NCBI GenBank assembly: GCA_043750035.1
Contig: JAYVCI010000194.1
Span: 1 to 30,555, forward strand
Reading direction: 5' to 3'
From: CANJUD01 sp043750035
GTDB lineage: Bacteria > Bacteroidota > Bacteroidia > UKL13-3
DNA: 30,555 nt
In this document: positions 1 to 8,050 of the stretch, in pieces
Position numbering within the stretch: position 1 is the stretch's first letter
Layout: every line of letters begins with the position of its first letter
The notes under the pieces: generated by a model
Told to the model about the DNA's origin: nothing
The model's database searches: none
The model's input: the letters and a program-made list of their open reading frames with translations, nothing else
Made by a program: the position numbers and the translations under genes

Positions 1-1
1 T

Positions 2-1912
2 ACTGCCGATGCAGATAGCTCTTTTAAAAGCTACCACTGGTACTTTGGAGATGGAGACAGTGCCGTAGGAAAAAGCGTGGTACACCAATATAAAAATGCA
101 GGGAGCTATTATGTAAAACTTGGCTGTGAGCTTGGCAACTGTGGCTATATACAATGGGTGGGCGATAGTGTTAAAATAAAATTTAAACCTACTATATCAT
201 TAGCCACAAACAAAACTATATATTGTGGCTACCAAACAGTAGCTGCAAAAGTAAACTATAGATATAGTGATACCGTGCAAGTGGCATGGGGAGATGGGCA
301 AGATACATTGTTATATGTAACAGATACAAACCTTGTAGATAGTGTGCAACTGCAACATATATATACCAAAACTGGCAGCTATGCCCTAAGCTGCAAAGCA
401 TGGAACAGCAACTGTTACGATAGTGTGGCAACAATATATAATATAACAGTAGATACCCTGCCCAAAGCTAGTTTTAATGCAGATTATATAACAAGTTGTG
501 GTGCAAAAAGTATTATATTAAGTGATACTTCAAAATTTGATAGTGTTATTATAAACCGCATTTGGCATATATATAAAACCAATGGGTTGGATACAACTAT
601 TACAACAGGAACTGTAAATAATTTATCGTTTTTGTTTAATGATACAGGAATGTATTCTGTTAAACTAACTATACAGAGCAAACAGGGTTGTACAGATTCA
701 TTGGAGAAGATTAATTATATACAAATAAATCCTTTCCCCGTTGCCAAAATTACTGGCAAGACCAATTGGTGCGGCACGGATTCGACTACGCTCACCGTAA
801 GTGGTGGCAACAAATATAAATGGATTTTTGGAGATACAACTGCTTCTGTATTTTTAAAACCTGTAACCTCAAACTATTATAGTGTGGTGGTTACCAATGT
901 ATATAATTGTTCGGTTAAAGATTCGGTATATATAAGTGTGGGTAAAATAGTAACACCCTTTTTCAAATCAGATTATCTGCAAAGCTGCGGCAACAGTACC
1001 ATTACGCTAACAGATAGCTCCGGATTGGATACGATACTACAGCAAAGAAAATGGACAATATATTTCCCCAACAATATAGTAAAACAATATGATACCGCAA
1101 CTACCAACAAACTAAAATTGATAGTACAAGATACAGGTTATTATAATGCCAAACTTATATATATAACCAAACAGGGTTGTATGGATTCATTATATAAAAC
1201 AAATGTGTTTCGTATATTGCCACAGCCGGTGGTGTATATAGATAGTCCGGCACAAAACCCTTTGTGTTTTAAAGATAGTTTTATATTTACGGCAAAACAG
1301 AAAGATATAAATTATCCGCCACTGGTAAAATACAAATGGAACGCTGGGCAAATTACCACCCCAAGTATAAAAGTAGATAGTGCCAACAGTTACTACGTGA
1401 GTGCCACAAACGCCTACGGCTGCGGGGCACAGAGCAATACGGTAAAGATTAGTTTTCTGCCGCAGTTGTTTGCCAGTATTAAAAAAGCAACAGATAGTTT
1501 ATATATAAATGCATCAAGAAAAATAGTATCATATACTTGGTATAAGGATAATATATTATATAATACTTCTTCATCATTATACCATCCGCCAACGGGCAGA
1601 TATTATGTGCATGTAGTTGATGCAAACGGCTGTGTGGCTACTAGCGGTTCGTTGTTGCATATAGGGATGAACAATATAGAGGATATAGATAATGGAATAC
1701 GGGTGTATCCCAACCCAACTACCGATGTATTGTATATTGATGGTTTGCCCAATGCAAGAACAAATATTGTTTTGTATGATATGTTGGGCAAGCAGGTATA
1801 TAGCAACACCACAAATGGGGAAGTACTATATCTTATATCAATTGGGCATTTGTCGAAGGGATTGTATTTACTTTCTGTGGGTAATGAAAAAATAAAGTTG
1901 GTGATAGAATAA
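2..1912 (+). CDS. PKD-repeat surface/secreted protein with T9SS type A sorting domain (5' partial)
   Basis: The reading frame is open at the left edge, so the true start and signal peptide lie outside; 636 residues are visible. PKD-like motifs are readable: WYFGDGD at the very start, WGDGQD near residue 95, and a weaker IFGDT further on. They alternate with Ig-like segments rich in Asp-Ser and paired Cys. The last ~80 residues contain VYPNPTTDVLYIDGL, then a Leu/Tyr-rich stretch ending KLVIE, the pattern of the T9SS type A C-terminal domain that is cleaved during export across the outer membrane. A large cell-surface or secreted adhesin-like protein is inferred; no enzymatic domain is visible. 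Coding strand is rich in TATATA, like the other core genes here. The next gene is convergent. Confidence 0.85.
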   Translation, partial: TADADSSFKSYHWYFGDGDSAVGKSVVHQYKNAGSYYVKLGCELGNCGYIQWVGDSVKIKFKPTISLATNKTIYCGYQTVAAKVNYRYSDTVQVAWGDGQDTLLYVTDTNLVDSVQLQHIYTKTGSYALSCKAWNSNCYDSVATIYNITVDTLPKASFNADYITSCGAKSIILSDTSKFDSVIINRIWHIYKTNGLDTTITTGTVNNLSFLFNDTGMYSVKLTIQSKQGCTDSLEKINYIQINPFPVAKITGKTNWCGTDSTTLTVSGGNKYKWIFGDTTASVFLKPVTSNYYSVVVTNVYNCSVKDSVYISVGKIVTPFFKSDYLQSCGNSTITLTDSSGLDTILQQRKWTIYFPNNIVKQYDTATTNKLKLIVQDTGYYNAKLIYITKQGCMDSLYKTNVFRILPQPVVYIDSPAQNPLCFKDSFIFTAKQKDINYPPLVKYKWNAGQITTPSIKVDSANSYYVSATNAYGCGAQSNTVKISFLPQLFASIKKATDSLYINASRKIVSYTWYKDNILYNTSSSLYHPPTGRYYVHVVDANGCVATSGSLLHIGMNNIEDIDNGIRVYPNPTTDVLYIDGLPNARTNIVLYDMLGKQVYSNTTNGEVLYLISIGHLSKGLYLLSVGNEKIKLVIE

Positions 1913-2007
1913 TCATAAAAGCAATTTATATAAACGGAAAGATTACCATAATACATCCATTGAACAATATCTTATCGCATCAATATTGATATCCCCGATT
2001 AGTACCG

Positions 2008-2028
2008 TCTTTCTCCCTCGGAGAAAGA
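2008..2028. terminator. Hairpin between convergent genes, possible bidirectional terminator
   Basis: TCTTTCTCC and GGAGAAAGA form a perfect 9-bp stem around a 3-base loop, between the stop of the PKD gene and the stop of the convergent cytochrome operon. There is no strong T-tract on either side, so the terminator role is inferred from position. Confidence 0.4.
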
Positions 2029-2041
2029 TAAGAGATAGAGG

Positions 2042-2383
2042 CTACTTCACCGCATTCAATTCCCGCACTGTATATATATACCTTGTAAGTGTTTCTTTCT
2101 CTATACCTGTTAAATTTGCCTTGGGAGCCATCTCTGCAATTGCCTTGCCCCATTCTGCCTCTGAGCGACTCGTTATTCCTTTATCGCCATGGCATTTGGT
2201 GCATTTGGTAGTATATATACTGTACCCTTCGGCAAGTGATTCTTTGGTGGCATCGGGCCAGCGTTTTTGTGCTGCGGCAAGTTCTTTATCGGCTGGTGAG
2301 GTCAATATAAATTTTGGACCAGTACATTGGTAAAGTGTGAAAGAGGCAAAAAGAATTGTAGTAATAATCGTAATTTTTTTCAT
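2042..2383 (-). CDS. Small monoheme cytochrome c-like protein
   Basis: 113 residues. A hydrophobic N-terminal signal ends at Cys20 (TLYQC), a weak lipobox because Gln precedes the Cys. One heme c site, CTKCH, lies at residues 61-65, and Met85 in AIAEMAP is a candidate second axial ligand. The layout fits a small class I cytochrome c exported to the periplasm and possibly lipid-anchored, acting as a one-electron carrier. It is the last gene of a four-gene operon, 18 bases after the DUF5777 gene, and two further cytochrome-like lipoproteins sit upstream, which points to one redox chain. The redox partner is unknown. Confidence 0.75.
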   Translation of the reverse strand: MKKITIITTILFASFTLYQCTGPKFILTSPADKELAAAQKRWPDATKESLAEGYSIYTTKCTKCHGDKGITSRSEAEWGKAIAEMAPKANLTGIEKETLTRYIYTVRELNAVK

Positions 2384-2401
2384 GAATATATATAATAATT
2401 T

Positions 2402-3292
2402 CTATCTGCGTTTTCCCAATTTAAAATAGCGGAGTATATTAAACCCAAAATACAAATCGCCCTTGGTCCATTTGCCTTCGGTGGTTGGTAAAAATATATT
2501 TTCCACCATACCCCGTGAGTTGCTCAGTACCAATTGGAATACGTGCCCTCCTGTTTCTATATCAAAACCTATGGACAAGGGATTGGTTGTGGTAGCGTTT
2601 TTATAACGATTCAATACAGGATAATATTCCACATTGAAACGGGTACTGCGGTTTATACGAAAACTACCTCCCACTCCCATTATATATAAATCATTCGGTT
2701 CATCGGCGGCAGTTACCAGGTTTTGGTGGAAAAAAGTAGGCATTAATTGCAGTGACATTTTTGAACTAAACTTGTGTGCAACTAGCAATTGATGGGTATA
2801 AGATAAACGTGATGAAAAAAAGTTTTTGCGGCTGCCCAATCCCAGTGACGACCACTTTCTTGAAAAACAACCCATATTGGAAAGCCAGGTAATAGATAAT
2901 GGTCTGCTGTTTTTTCCTTTGCCTGTTTGGGTCATTAGTTTATATTTTACCAAGCCCGAAAATGTTTTGTTCTCATTGCTGCGGCCAATTCCCACAGTAA
3001 GCTTATCGGTAACTCCATAATCAAAACCCATAAACATCTGGGCATTGTCAATTCCAAAAAATTGGTAAGGTCCTTCGTTTACCCTCCCAAAACGGTGATG
3101 TATTTTATAATCAAGATGGTGCTTTGCAACAGTTTCAGTAGTGTGGCCATTTACCAAACGATTTCCTTTAAACATGCCCGATACAGGGTCGGCCTTCTCG
3201 TTCGAGTCGTCCATCATAGCCATCATATCTTCTTGGGCTTGTATGTTTCCTGCCAATAGGAAAGCTACAATATATATATATAATTTTTTCAT
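2402..3292 (-). CDS. DUF5777-family outer membrane beta-barrel protein
   Basis: 296 residues with a cleavable signal peptide (MKKLYIYIVAFLLAGNIQAQ). After a Met/Asp-rich segment come blocks I associate with the Bacteroidota family DUF5777: DPVSGMFKGNRLVNGH, LDYKIHHRFGRVNEG, FFGIDNAQMFMGFDYG, and alternating amphipathic strands to the C-terminus. A single outer-membrane barrel is inferred. It lies between cytochrome genes (14 and 18 bases to its neighbours), so it may help move electrons or a substrate across the outer membrane, or scaffold the cytochromes. That role is inference; the family has no established function known to me. Confidence 0.7.
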   Translation of the reverse strand: MKKLYIYIVAFLLAGNIQAQEDMMAMMDDSNEKADPVSGMFKGNRLVNGHTTETVAKHHLDYKIHHRFGRVNEGPYQFFGIDNAQMFMGFDYGVTDKLTVGIGRSNENKTFSGLVKYKLMTQTGKGKNSRPLSITWLSNMGCFSRKWSSLGLGSRKNFFSSRLSYTHQLLVAHKFSSKMSLQLMPTFFHQNLVTAADEPNDLYIMGVGGSFRINRSTRFNVEYYPVLNRYKNATTTNPLSIGFDIETGGHVFQLVLSNSRGMVENIFLPTTEGKWTKGDLYFGFNILRYFKLGKRR

Positions 3293-3306
3293 AAGTGTAT
3301 ATTATA

Positions 3307-3681
3307 TTATTGGGGATAGTTTCTATCTTTCCAAATTTTTATCTGAGATATGGTGCAATCAGGAAGCTTCGTTGTATTCTTTGGCATCATCGAACAACCG
3401 CTGGTTTGCTGTATCGTACACAATGCGTTACGGTTGGTAAACGCGTTCACCAAGCCATCATAGGTATCTGTAGCCACACCTGATTGTTTTGAGAAAGTGT
3501 TGTGGCATGTAGGTAAACTACAACTTTGATCCATGATAGTTTTGATGGCTTTTCCATATACCAAATTGGTGGTGGATGTATCACAATTCTTTTTCGGGTA
3601 TAGGTTATCCTCTTTATCATAATAGCAAGAACTAAAAGATAGCGTAGTAAAAGCAAAAAGCGTAAAAATGGTTTTCTTCAT
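3307..3681 (-). CDS. Cytochrome c-like lipoprotein with atypical CX4CH motif
   Basis: 124 residues. The signal ends in a good lipobox, SFSSC, with lipidated Cys19. The segment around residues 40-124 resembles a small cytochrome c domain: a helix before the heme site (AIKTIMDQ), then Cys54-Ser-Leu-Pro-Thr-Cys59-His60, then MMPKN at 98-102 and a C-terminal helix ending IWKDRNYPQ, like the MPP...IxxWI ending of many Bacteroidota cytochromes. The heme site is CX4CH instead of CXXCH. CX4CH is known in some multiheme cytochromes c3, but it may also mean that no heme is bound. Extra cysteines at 33, 88, 96 and 109 could form disulfides. Second gene of the operon. Confidence 0.6.
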   Translation of the reverse strand: MKKTIFTLFAFTTLSFSSCYYDKEDNLYPKKNCDTSTTNLVYGKAIKTIMDQSCSLPTCHNTFSKQSGVATDTYDGLVNAFTNRNALCTIQQTSGCSMMPKNTTKLPDCTISQIKIWKDRNYPQ

Positions 3682-3698
3682 ATATCCTTTTTATTTTA

Positions 3699-4169
3699 TT
3701 ATTTAATAAATATATTATCCGTTGTTTTTCCATGGCACGACCCACAAGAGCCATTGGCAAGAGATTGACCCATATAAGCTTTGTTTCCTGCAGCACTTAC
3801 TACTTCAACATAATAGGGAGTAGAAATTATATAGTTGGCATTGGAATAAAAATTCCCAATATTATCAACTTGGATAGATTTTAACAAAGTGCCCTGCCCG
3901 CCAGGTTGTGAATAAAGGTTGATTGTTCCACCATCTGGGTAAACAGTTTTTTTATCGTCTTTGTATAAAGTTCCGCCCAGTGTTATTTTTTTATCGCCGA
4001 CTGTATGCTCGTGGCAACTTGTACAATCACCATCCATATTTTTGCTTTCGCTATTTCCCTTAGTACTATAGTATGTGTCTTTAAGATTTATCACATCGTT
4101 AATTGTGTGTTTGCACGCCCAAATAAGCATAATTCCAAACAATATTATTACCTGGTTCTTTTTATTCAT
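3699..4169 (-). CDS. Diheme c-type cytochrome lipoprotein
   Basis: 156 residues from the ATG at 4169. An in-frame TTG nine bases upstream is rejected because it falls inside the promoter box TAAATTTG. The signal peptide ends in a lipobox, LIWAC, with Cys19. Heme sites are CTSCH (49-53) and CGSCH (142-146), separated by a beta-rich domain (about 60-135, DGGTINLYS, GNFYSNANYI, YYVEVV) resembling carboxypeptidase-regulatory or transthyretin-like folds. A surface- or periplasm-facing electron carrier is inferred. It is the first gene of the cytochrome operon and ends 17 bases before the next gene. Confidence 0.75.
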   Translation of the reverse strand: MNKKNQVIILFGIMLIWACKHTINDVINLKDTYYSTKGNSESKNMDGDCTSCHEHTVGDKKITLGGTLYKDDKKTVYPDGGTINLYSQPGGQGTLLKSIQVDNIGNFYSNANYIISTPYYVEVVSAAGNKAYMGQSLANGSCGSCHGKTTDNIFIK

Positions 4170-4175
4170 TTGGTG

Positions 4176-4183
4176 CAAATTTA
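4176..4183 (-). promoter_or_regulatory. -7 promoter box for the cytochrome operon
   Basis: TAAATTTG matches the Bacteroidota -7 consensus TAnnTTTG and lies only 6 bases before the ATG at 4169, so the transcript would be leaderless or nearly so. No clear -33 TTG was found at the usual spacing. Confidence 0.45.
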
Positions 4184-4241
4184 AGAAGAAACGATTATGT
4201 TTGTTGAAGCAGCTATCATAATCTTAAACGATCCTTCTCAA

Positions 4242-4814
4242 TTATTTTTCAATCAAGTTTACCAATGCTGAATCCATAGGGCTAACTTTCGATGAAAAAT
4301 AACTTAAAAACTGGCCATTTTCGTCCAATAAAAATTTGTTGAAGTTCCATTTCACCTCATGGTCTTCCACCCCGTTCAGCTTTTTTGAAGTGAGCCATTG
4401 GTATATAGGATGCTGGTTTTTCCCTTTCACATCTATTTTCTCAGTTAGCGGAAAAGAGATATCATAGGTTGAGGTGCAAAATTGCTTAATCTTCGCAGCC
4501 GAATCGGGCTCCTGTCCGCCAAACTGATTGCAGGGAAAACCTATAATCACCAATTTGCTTTTGTATTTTTCGTACAGTTTCTGAAGCCCGGCATACTGTG
4601 GTGTATAGCCGCATTCTGAAGCTACATTCACACATAATATTTTTTTTCCTTTGTATGCTGACAAGTCAATGGGGTCGCCATCAATGGATCTTATTTTGAA
4701 TTTATAAAAGTCTTTTTCTGTGGTAATATTTAAGGGTGGTGCAGGTTTGCACATCAAATTTAAAAGTCCTGCCAAAGTAAAAAATCCCAAAATTGATTTT
4801 GCTTTTTTTATCAT
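4242..4814 (-). CDS. Glutathione peroxidase family thiol peroxidase (probably thioredoxin-dependent), exported
   Basis: 190 residues. Catalytic-tetrad candidates are all present: Cys68 (VASECGYTPQY), Gln101 (GGQEP), Trp156 and Asn157 (KWNFNKF). The conserved FPCNQFGG block is at 93-100. Cys113 in QFCTSTY matches the resolving Cys of two-Cys, thioredoxin-dependent GPx enzymes such as yeast Gpx3, so reduction by thioredoxin rather than glutathione is likely. A hydrophobic N-terminus ends LLNLMCKP; this is a signal or anchor, and Met before Cys22 makes it a poor lipobox. The ATG lies one base after the ispH stop, so the two are probably co-transcribed. Role: reduction of peroxides in the cell envelope. 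Confidence 0.85.
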   Translation of the reverse strand: MIKKAKSILGFFTLAGLLNLMCKPAPPLNITTEKDFYKFKIRSIDGDPIDLSAYKGKKILCVNVASECGYTPQYAGLQKLYEKYKSKLVIIGFPCNQFGGQEPDSAAKIKQFCTSTYDISFPLTEKIDVKGKNQHPIYQWLTSKKLNGVEDHEVKWNFNKFLLDENGQFLSYFSSKVSPMDSALVNLIEK

Positions 4815-4815
4815 G

Positions 4816-5661
4816 TTATAATGTTTCTATATATTGTTGTACGTCTTCCATCAGCCACTGTGGGGTTGATGTGGCTCCGCATATACCTATTGATTTACCT
4901 GCTGAAAACCAGTTGCTGTCTATCTCATTTTTGCTGCTAATAAAATGTGTATCGGCATTATACTCTTTGCATACATTATATAATACCAATCCGTTTGAGG
5001 ATTTTTTACCTGATACAAAAACGATGATATCATACTTGGTGGCAAACTTACGCAATGGAATATCGCGGTTTGATACTTGCCTGCACAGCGTGTCATTAAA
5101 ACTTACTTCTACACCGCGACTCTCTAGTTCCTCTTTAAGTGCATATAACTTTTTGGTGCTTTTGGTGGTTTGGCTATATAGTGCAACTTTGGGGGGTAAG
5201 GCAACATTATCCAACTCGTCAAAAGTCTCTATCACTGTGGCCTTACCGTTTGTTTGGCCAACCAATCCCTTTACTTCGGCATGTCCATGTTTGCCAAAAA
5301 TGATTATTGGGCTTTCGTTGTTATGGGCTTCGCGTACCCTGTTTTGCAGCTTCAATACCACAGGGCAACTGGCATCGAGCAAATGTATATTGTTTTTAAG
5401 TGCGAGTTCGTAAGTGGCGGGGGGTTCGCCATGGGCTCTAATCAGAACCGTTTCGTTTCTAAGTTCTGCAAGCTTTTCATGGTCAATTATTTCGAGTCCT
5501 TTTCTTTTAAGGCGTTCTACCTCTTCATCATTGTGTACAATATCGCCCAGGCAATACAAGTGCCCATGCTCATCTAAGTAATCCTCTGCCATTTGTATGG
5601 CATATACCACCCCAAAGCAAAAGCCTGAGTTGTCGTCGATGGTTGCTTGTAAGTTCAACAT
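4816..5661 (-). CDS. ispH: 4-hydroxy-3-methylbut-2-enyl diphosphate reductase (IspH/LytB)
   Basis: 281 residues, normal length. It performs the last step of the MEP isoprenoid pathway, reducing HMBPP to IPP and DMAPP with a [4Fe-4S] cluster. Cluster cysteines are Cys15 (GFCFGV), Cys99 (DASCPVV) and Cys193 (TLCRQV). Substrate-site residues are His43 (VHN), His77 (AHGEP), His127 and Glu129 (KHGHAEVKG), Thr165/166 (SQTT), the SSN block at 221-223 and Ser265 (GATSTP). Cytoplasmic. A promoter box sits 6 bases upstream of the ATG. It is divergent from the SUKH-like gene and is followed after one base by the glutathione peroxidase gene. Confidence 0.95.
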   Translation of the reverse strand: MLNLQATIDDNSGFCFGVVYAIQMAEDYLDEHGHLYCLGDIVHNDEEVERLKRKGLEIIDHEKLAELRNETVLIRAHGEPPATYELALKNNIHLLDASCPVVLKLQNRVREAHNNESPIIIFGKHGHAEVKGLVGQTNGKATVIETFDELDNVALPPKVALYSQTTKSTKKLYALKEELESRGVEVSFNDTLCRQVSNRDIPLRKFATKYDIIVFVSGKKSSNGLVLYNVCKEYNADTHFISSKNEIDSNWFSAGKSIGICGATSTPQWLMEDVQQYIETL

Positions 5662-5667
5662 TTACTG

Positions 5668-5675
5668 CAAAAATA
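5668..5675 (-). promoter_or_regulatory. -7 promoter box for ispH-peroxidase operon
   Basis: TATTTTTG fits TAnnTTTG and is 6 bases from the ispH ATG, the same spacing as at 4176-4183. It implies a leaderless or very short-leader mRNA. No convincing -33 element was found. Confidence 0.4.
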
Positions 5676-5746
5676 ACCTGTGGGCATTCAATATTGGTAA
5701 TAAAATTTCATATCGTACAAAACGAGAAGATATTATACAAACGTAC

Positions 5747-5754
5747 TACCTTTG
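5747..5754 (+). promoter_or_regulatory. -7 promoter box for SUKH-like gene
   Basis: TACCTTTG matches TAnnTTTG and lies 28 bases before the ATG at 5783, in the divergent region shared with ispH. Confidence 0.45.
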
Positions 5755-5782
5755 CATTTGTTTTAAAAACCAAAATTTAGCA

Positions 5783-6289
5783 ATGATACATCTAGACGAA
5801 ATCATACAAATTCTTACTGACCGTAGCCCTGACAGGGTAGGCATGGGCTATCGCTTAGTGCAGTTTTTTAATCCTGTTACCATTATTGACGACCAATTAC
5901 AGTACACACGGAATATTAATGGCACACCACAAGAGGGGATTTGGCAAAAACATTGGTTTGCATTTGCAACAGACGAATTTGGTTCCCCCATTTTTGTGGA
6001 TATGGAAACAGAAAAAGTTTATACTGCCAATAATGACAATAGCGAATGGCAAGCTTATTATGTGGCCACTTCCTTAAATAATTATATAAGTGCTATAGTT
6101 GAGATTAATAATATCGCAGAAAACCGTGAAACACCCGACCAACTGAAGGAAAACCCGGTACCCGAAGCAATTGCAGATTCTGTTATAGCTCTTATTGACC
6201 ATGCCAATCCCAGTATAGACCTTTGGTATTGGGAACTTTTTATGGAAAACTATGATGATGGCAACGATCTGGAAGAACCCGATTTATAA
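5783..6289 (+). CDS. SMI1/KNR4 (SUKH)-like protein
   Basis: 168 residues from the ATG at 5783, chosen because it follows the promoter box TACCTTTG by 28 bases; the frame is open further upstream, but that DNA overlaps the ispH start. No signal peptide, so cytoplasmic. Residues ~50-105 (WFAFATDEFGSPIFVDME, then EKVYTANN, WQAYYVATSLNNYI) resemble the C-terminal half of the SUKH fold: a G-x-PIFVD strand pair, an aromatic strand and a final S-x-x-x-[FY] helix. The C-terminus is acidic. Many SUKH proteins are immunity proteins to secreted nucleases, and the next gene, 15 bases away, encodes a secreted nuclease. An immunity role is therefore possible but unproven. Confidence 0.55.
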   Translation: MIHLDEIIQILTDRSPDRVGMGYRLVQFFNPVTIIDDQLQYTRNINGTPQEGIWQKHWFAFATDEFGSPIFVDMETEKVYTANNDNSEWQAYYVATSLNNYISAIVEINNIAENRETPDQLKENPVPEAIADSVIALIDHANPSIDLWYWELFMENYDDGNDLEEPDL

Positions 6290-6304
6290 TATACAGATTC
6301 TGAT

Positions 6305-7906
6305 ATGAAATATGTTTTTAGTTTTGCTTTCTTACTTTTTGCGTCCACAGTTTTTTCCCAAATTCTGGATTTCAACCCATCCCTAGCCGATTTTGACGTG
6401 GTGTATAGCAAAGACTCACAAACCAAAGTGATACACGTAAGTAACCAAACTGCTAAAACTTTAACTATATATAAAACACAAATTTTTAACACGAATTTTT
6501 ATTCGAATGATACTGCTTTTGTATTGCCACCTTATGGGCAAAAAAGTATTACGATCGGGTTTTCTCCACTGCATAATATCATCCATGCTGCCGAAATGTT
6601 TTTTTATATACAAAACCATGGAACCTATAATTTTCACTTGTATGGACAGGGGCGTTATAAAGGAAAGTATTATGATTCGACAGAAAATTTGAGTGAAGAA
6701 GCATTAAAAACATCTTTGCAAAATATCTTGACCAAAAACTATAATAGTTTGGGCTATAATGTTGCCCGCGACAATATGTTTATGCAGTTCGACAATAAAA
6801 AAAACAATGGCAGTGGGGCATCTGTCAATACTTTGGAATGTGTATATACTGGGCGTGTAATTGCCAGCTATACCAACAGGAGCGATGCCCAGACCAATTA
6901 TAATTTCAATACCGAGCACACCTGGCCACAAAGTTTGTTCAGCAGTCAAGAACCTATGTTGAGCGATTTGCACCATTTATTTCCAGTAGATGAAAATGCC
7001 AATTCTACGCGAAGTAATAATCCCTTTGGGGTTGTATCAAACCCTCAGTGGCAACAGGGTGGCAGCAAATCGGCTGGCGGTTTGTTTGAACCAAGAGATG
7101 TGCATAAAGGCCGAGCGGCAAGGGCATTATTTTATTTCGCCATTCGATATCAAAACTATAAAAGTTTTCTTACCGGGCAAGAAAAAATACTAAAGGAATG
7201 GAATACGACCTATATACCTTCCACAAAAGATTCTTTACGTAATGAAGCTATCTATAAGTTACAAAAAAATCGCAACCCATTTATTGACCATCCTGAACTT
7301 GCAGACCGTATCACCTCCATCTCCAATTCTCCATCTGTGGCAAAAGCGAATGACAGCTTTTATATTTTCGATTCAGCTATCAATTTATCGGCTAACCTGT
7401 ATGATACACTATTATATACAATTACGGCAACGGGGCTGGGAAATCAAACACTTTTATTTACCAATATTAAAACGAACTTATTCACCAAAAATGTAGCGGC
7501 CATTAGCTGTGATGCAGGCTTTGCGGGCAATTTGGATTTGAAATATAGGTGTACTTCTTCAGGTGTTTTTATGGATACTATTGTGATGGATTGTAGCAGC
7601 AATACAATCAAAAACATATATGTTCCCGTAAAAATAACGGTGCTGCCAAATAATATATATAGTATAGAAAAAGCAAATTTTGTTAGCATTTATCCAAATC
7701 CTTCCCGCCATCAAGTTACTATAGATTTGAAAAATAATACTGGCAAATCAACCCTGAAACTATATAATATTACAGGGCAACAAATTTCTGAAATTGTTTT
7801 ATATAACAACGTGAATGTTGTTGATTTGCCTAATGTTTCAGGTATTTATTATATAGAAGTATTTAGCCAAAATGGGGTGAGTAAACATAAAATTGTGGTT
7901 GAATAA
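6305..7906 (+). CDS. Secreted endonuclease I (EndA/NucM family) with T9SS sorting domain
   Basis: 533 residues. Signal peptide 1-19 (FASTVFSQ). Residues ~22-118 form an Ig-like ASPM/choice-of-anchor domain (VIHVSNQTAKTLTIY, SITIGFSP, LYGQG). The nuclease domain spans ~125-345 with hallmark blocks NTEHTWPQSLF (202-212, His205 the likely catalytic base), SDLHHLFPVDENAN (220-233), GLFEPRDVHKGRAARALFYFA and NRNPFIDHPEL. A linker and a type A sorting domain follow (SIYPNPSRHQVTIDL to KIVVE). Family members cut DNA and RNA nonspecifically with Mg2+. Outside the cell it probably degrades DNA for nutrients, or acts on competitors given the SUKH-like gene just upstream. Confidence 0.9.
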   Translation: MKYVFSFAFLLFASTVFSQILDFNPSLADFDVVYSKDSQTKVIHVSNQTAKTLTIYKTQIFNTNFYSNDTAFVLPPYGQKSITIGFSPLHNIIHAAEMFFYIQNHGTYNFHLYGQGRYKGKYYDSTENLSEEALKTSLQNILTKNYNSLGYNVARDNMFMQFDNKKNNGSGASVNTLECVYTGRVIASYTNRSDAQTNYNFNTEHTWPQSLFSSQEPMLSDLHHLFPVDENANSTRSNNPFGVVSNPQWQQGGSKSAGGLFEPRDVHKGRAARALFYFAIRYQNYKSFLTGQEKILKEWNTTYIPSTKDSLRNEAIYKLQKNRNPFIDHPELADRITSISNSPSVAKANDSFYIFDSAINLSANLYDTLLYTITATGLGNQTLLFTNIKTNLFTKNVAAISCDAGFAGNLDLKYRCTSSGVFMDTIVMDCSSNTIKNIYVPVKITVLPNNIYSIEKANFVSIYPNPSRHQVTIDLKNNTGKSTLKLYNITGQQISEIVLYNNVNVVDLPNVSGIYYIEVFSQNGVSKHKIVVE

Positions 7907-7918
7907 TATAAACTTCAT

Positions 7919-8033
7919 CATTGCGAGGAGGAACGACGAAGCAATCCCATGGAGTGTGTGCTCGTGAACATTAATCTGCCCGAGCAGACGCCCTAGGAGA
8001 TTACTTCGTCACCCTCCCGAATAAGATTCGGGA
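7919..8033. repeat. Dispersed intergenic repeat (CATTGCGAGGAGG-type) with internal hairpin
   Basis: Begins CATTGCGAGGAGGAACGACG followed by AAGCAATCC, a motif I have seen as an intergenic repeat in bacterial genomes. A degenerate inverted arm (GATTACTTCGTC) lies at 7999-8010. TCCCGAAT and ATTCGGGA (8015-8022 and 8026-8033) make an 8-bp hairpin with a 3-base loop that could also end the nuclease transcript. No coding potential; more GC-rich than the surrounding DNA. Confidence 0.55.
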
Positions 8034-8050
8034 CGCACTGCCAACGCTTC

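Noticed and set aside
1603..1956. Long minus-strand frame opposite the PKD gene's sorting domain
   Set aside because: Mirror of a well-supported coding region with no motif of its own; the same holds for other long antisense frames, such as 4793-5413 and 25786-26262 on the plus strand.
4170..4178. TTG start at 4178 for the diheme cytochrome
   Set aside because: It overlaps the promoter box TAAATTTG, and the ATG at 4169 gives a normal signal peptide.
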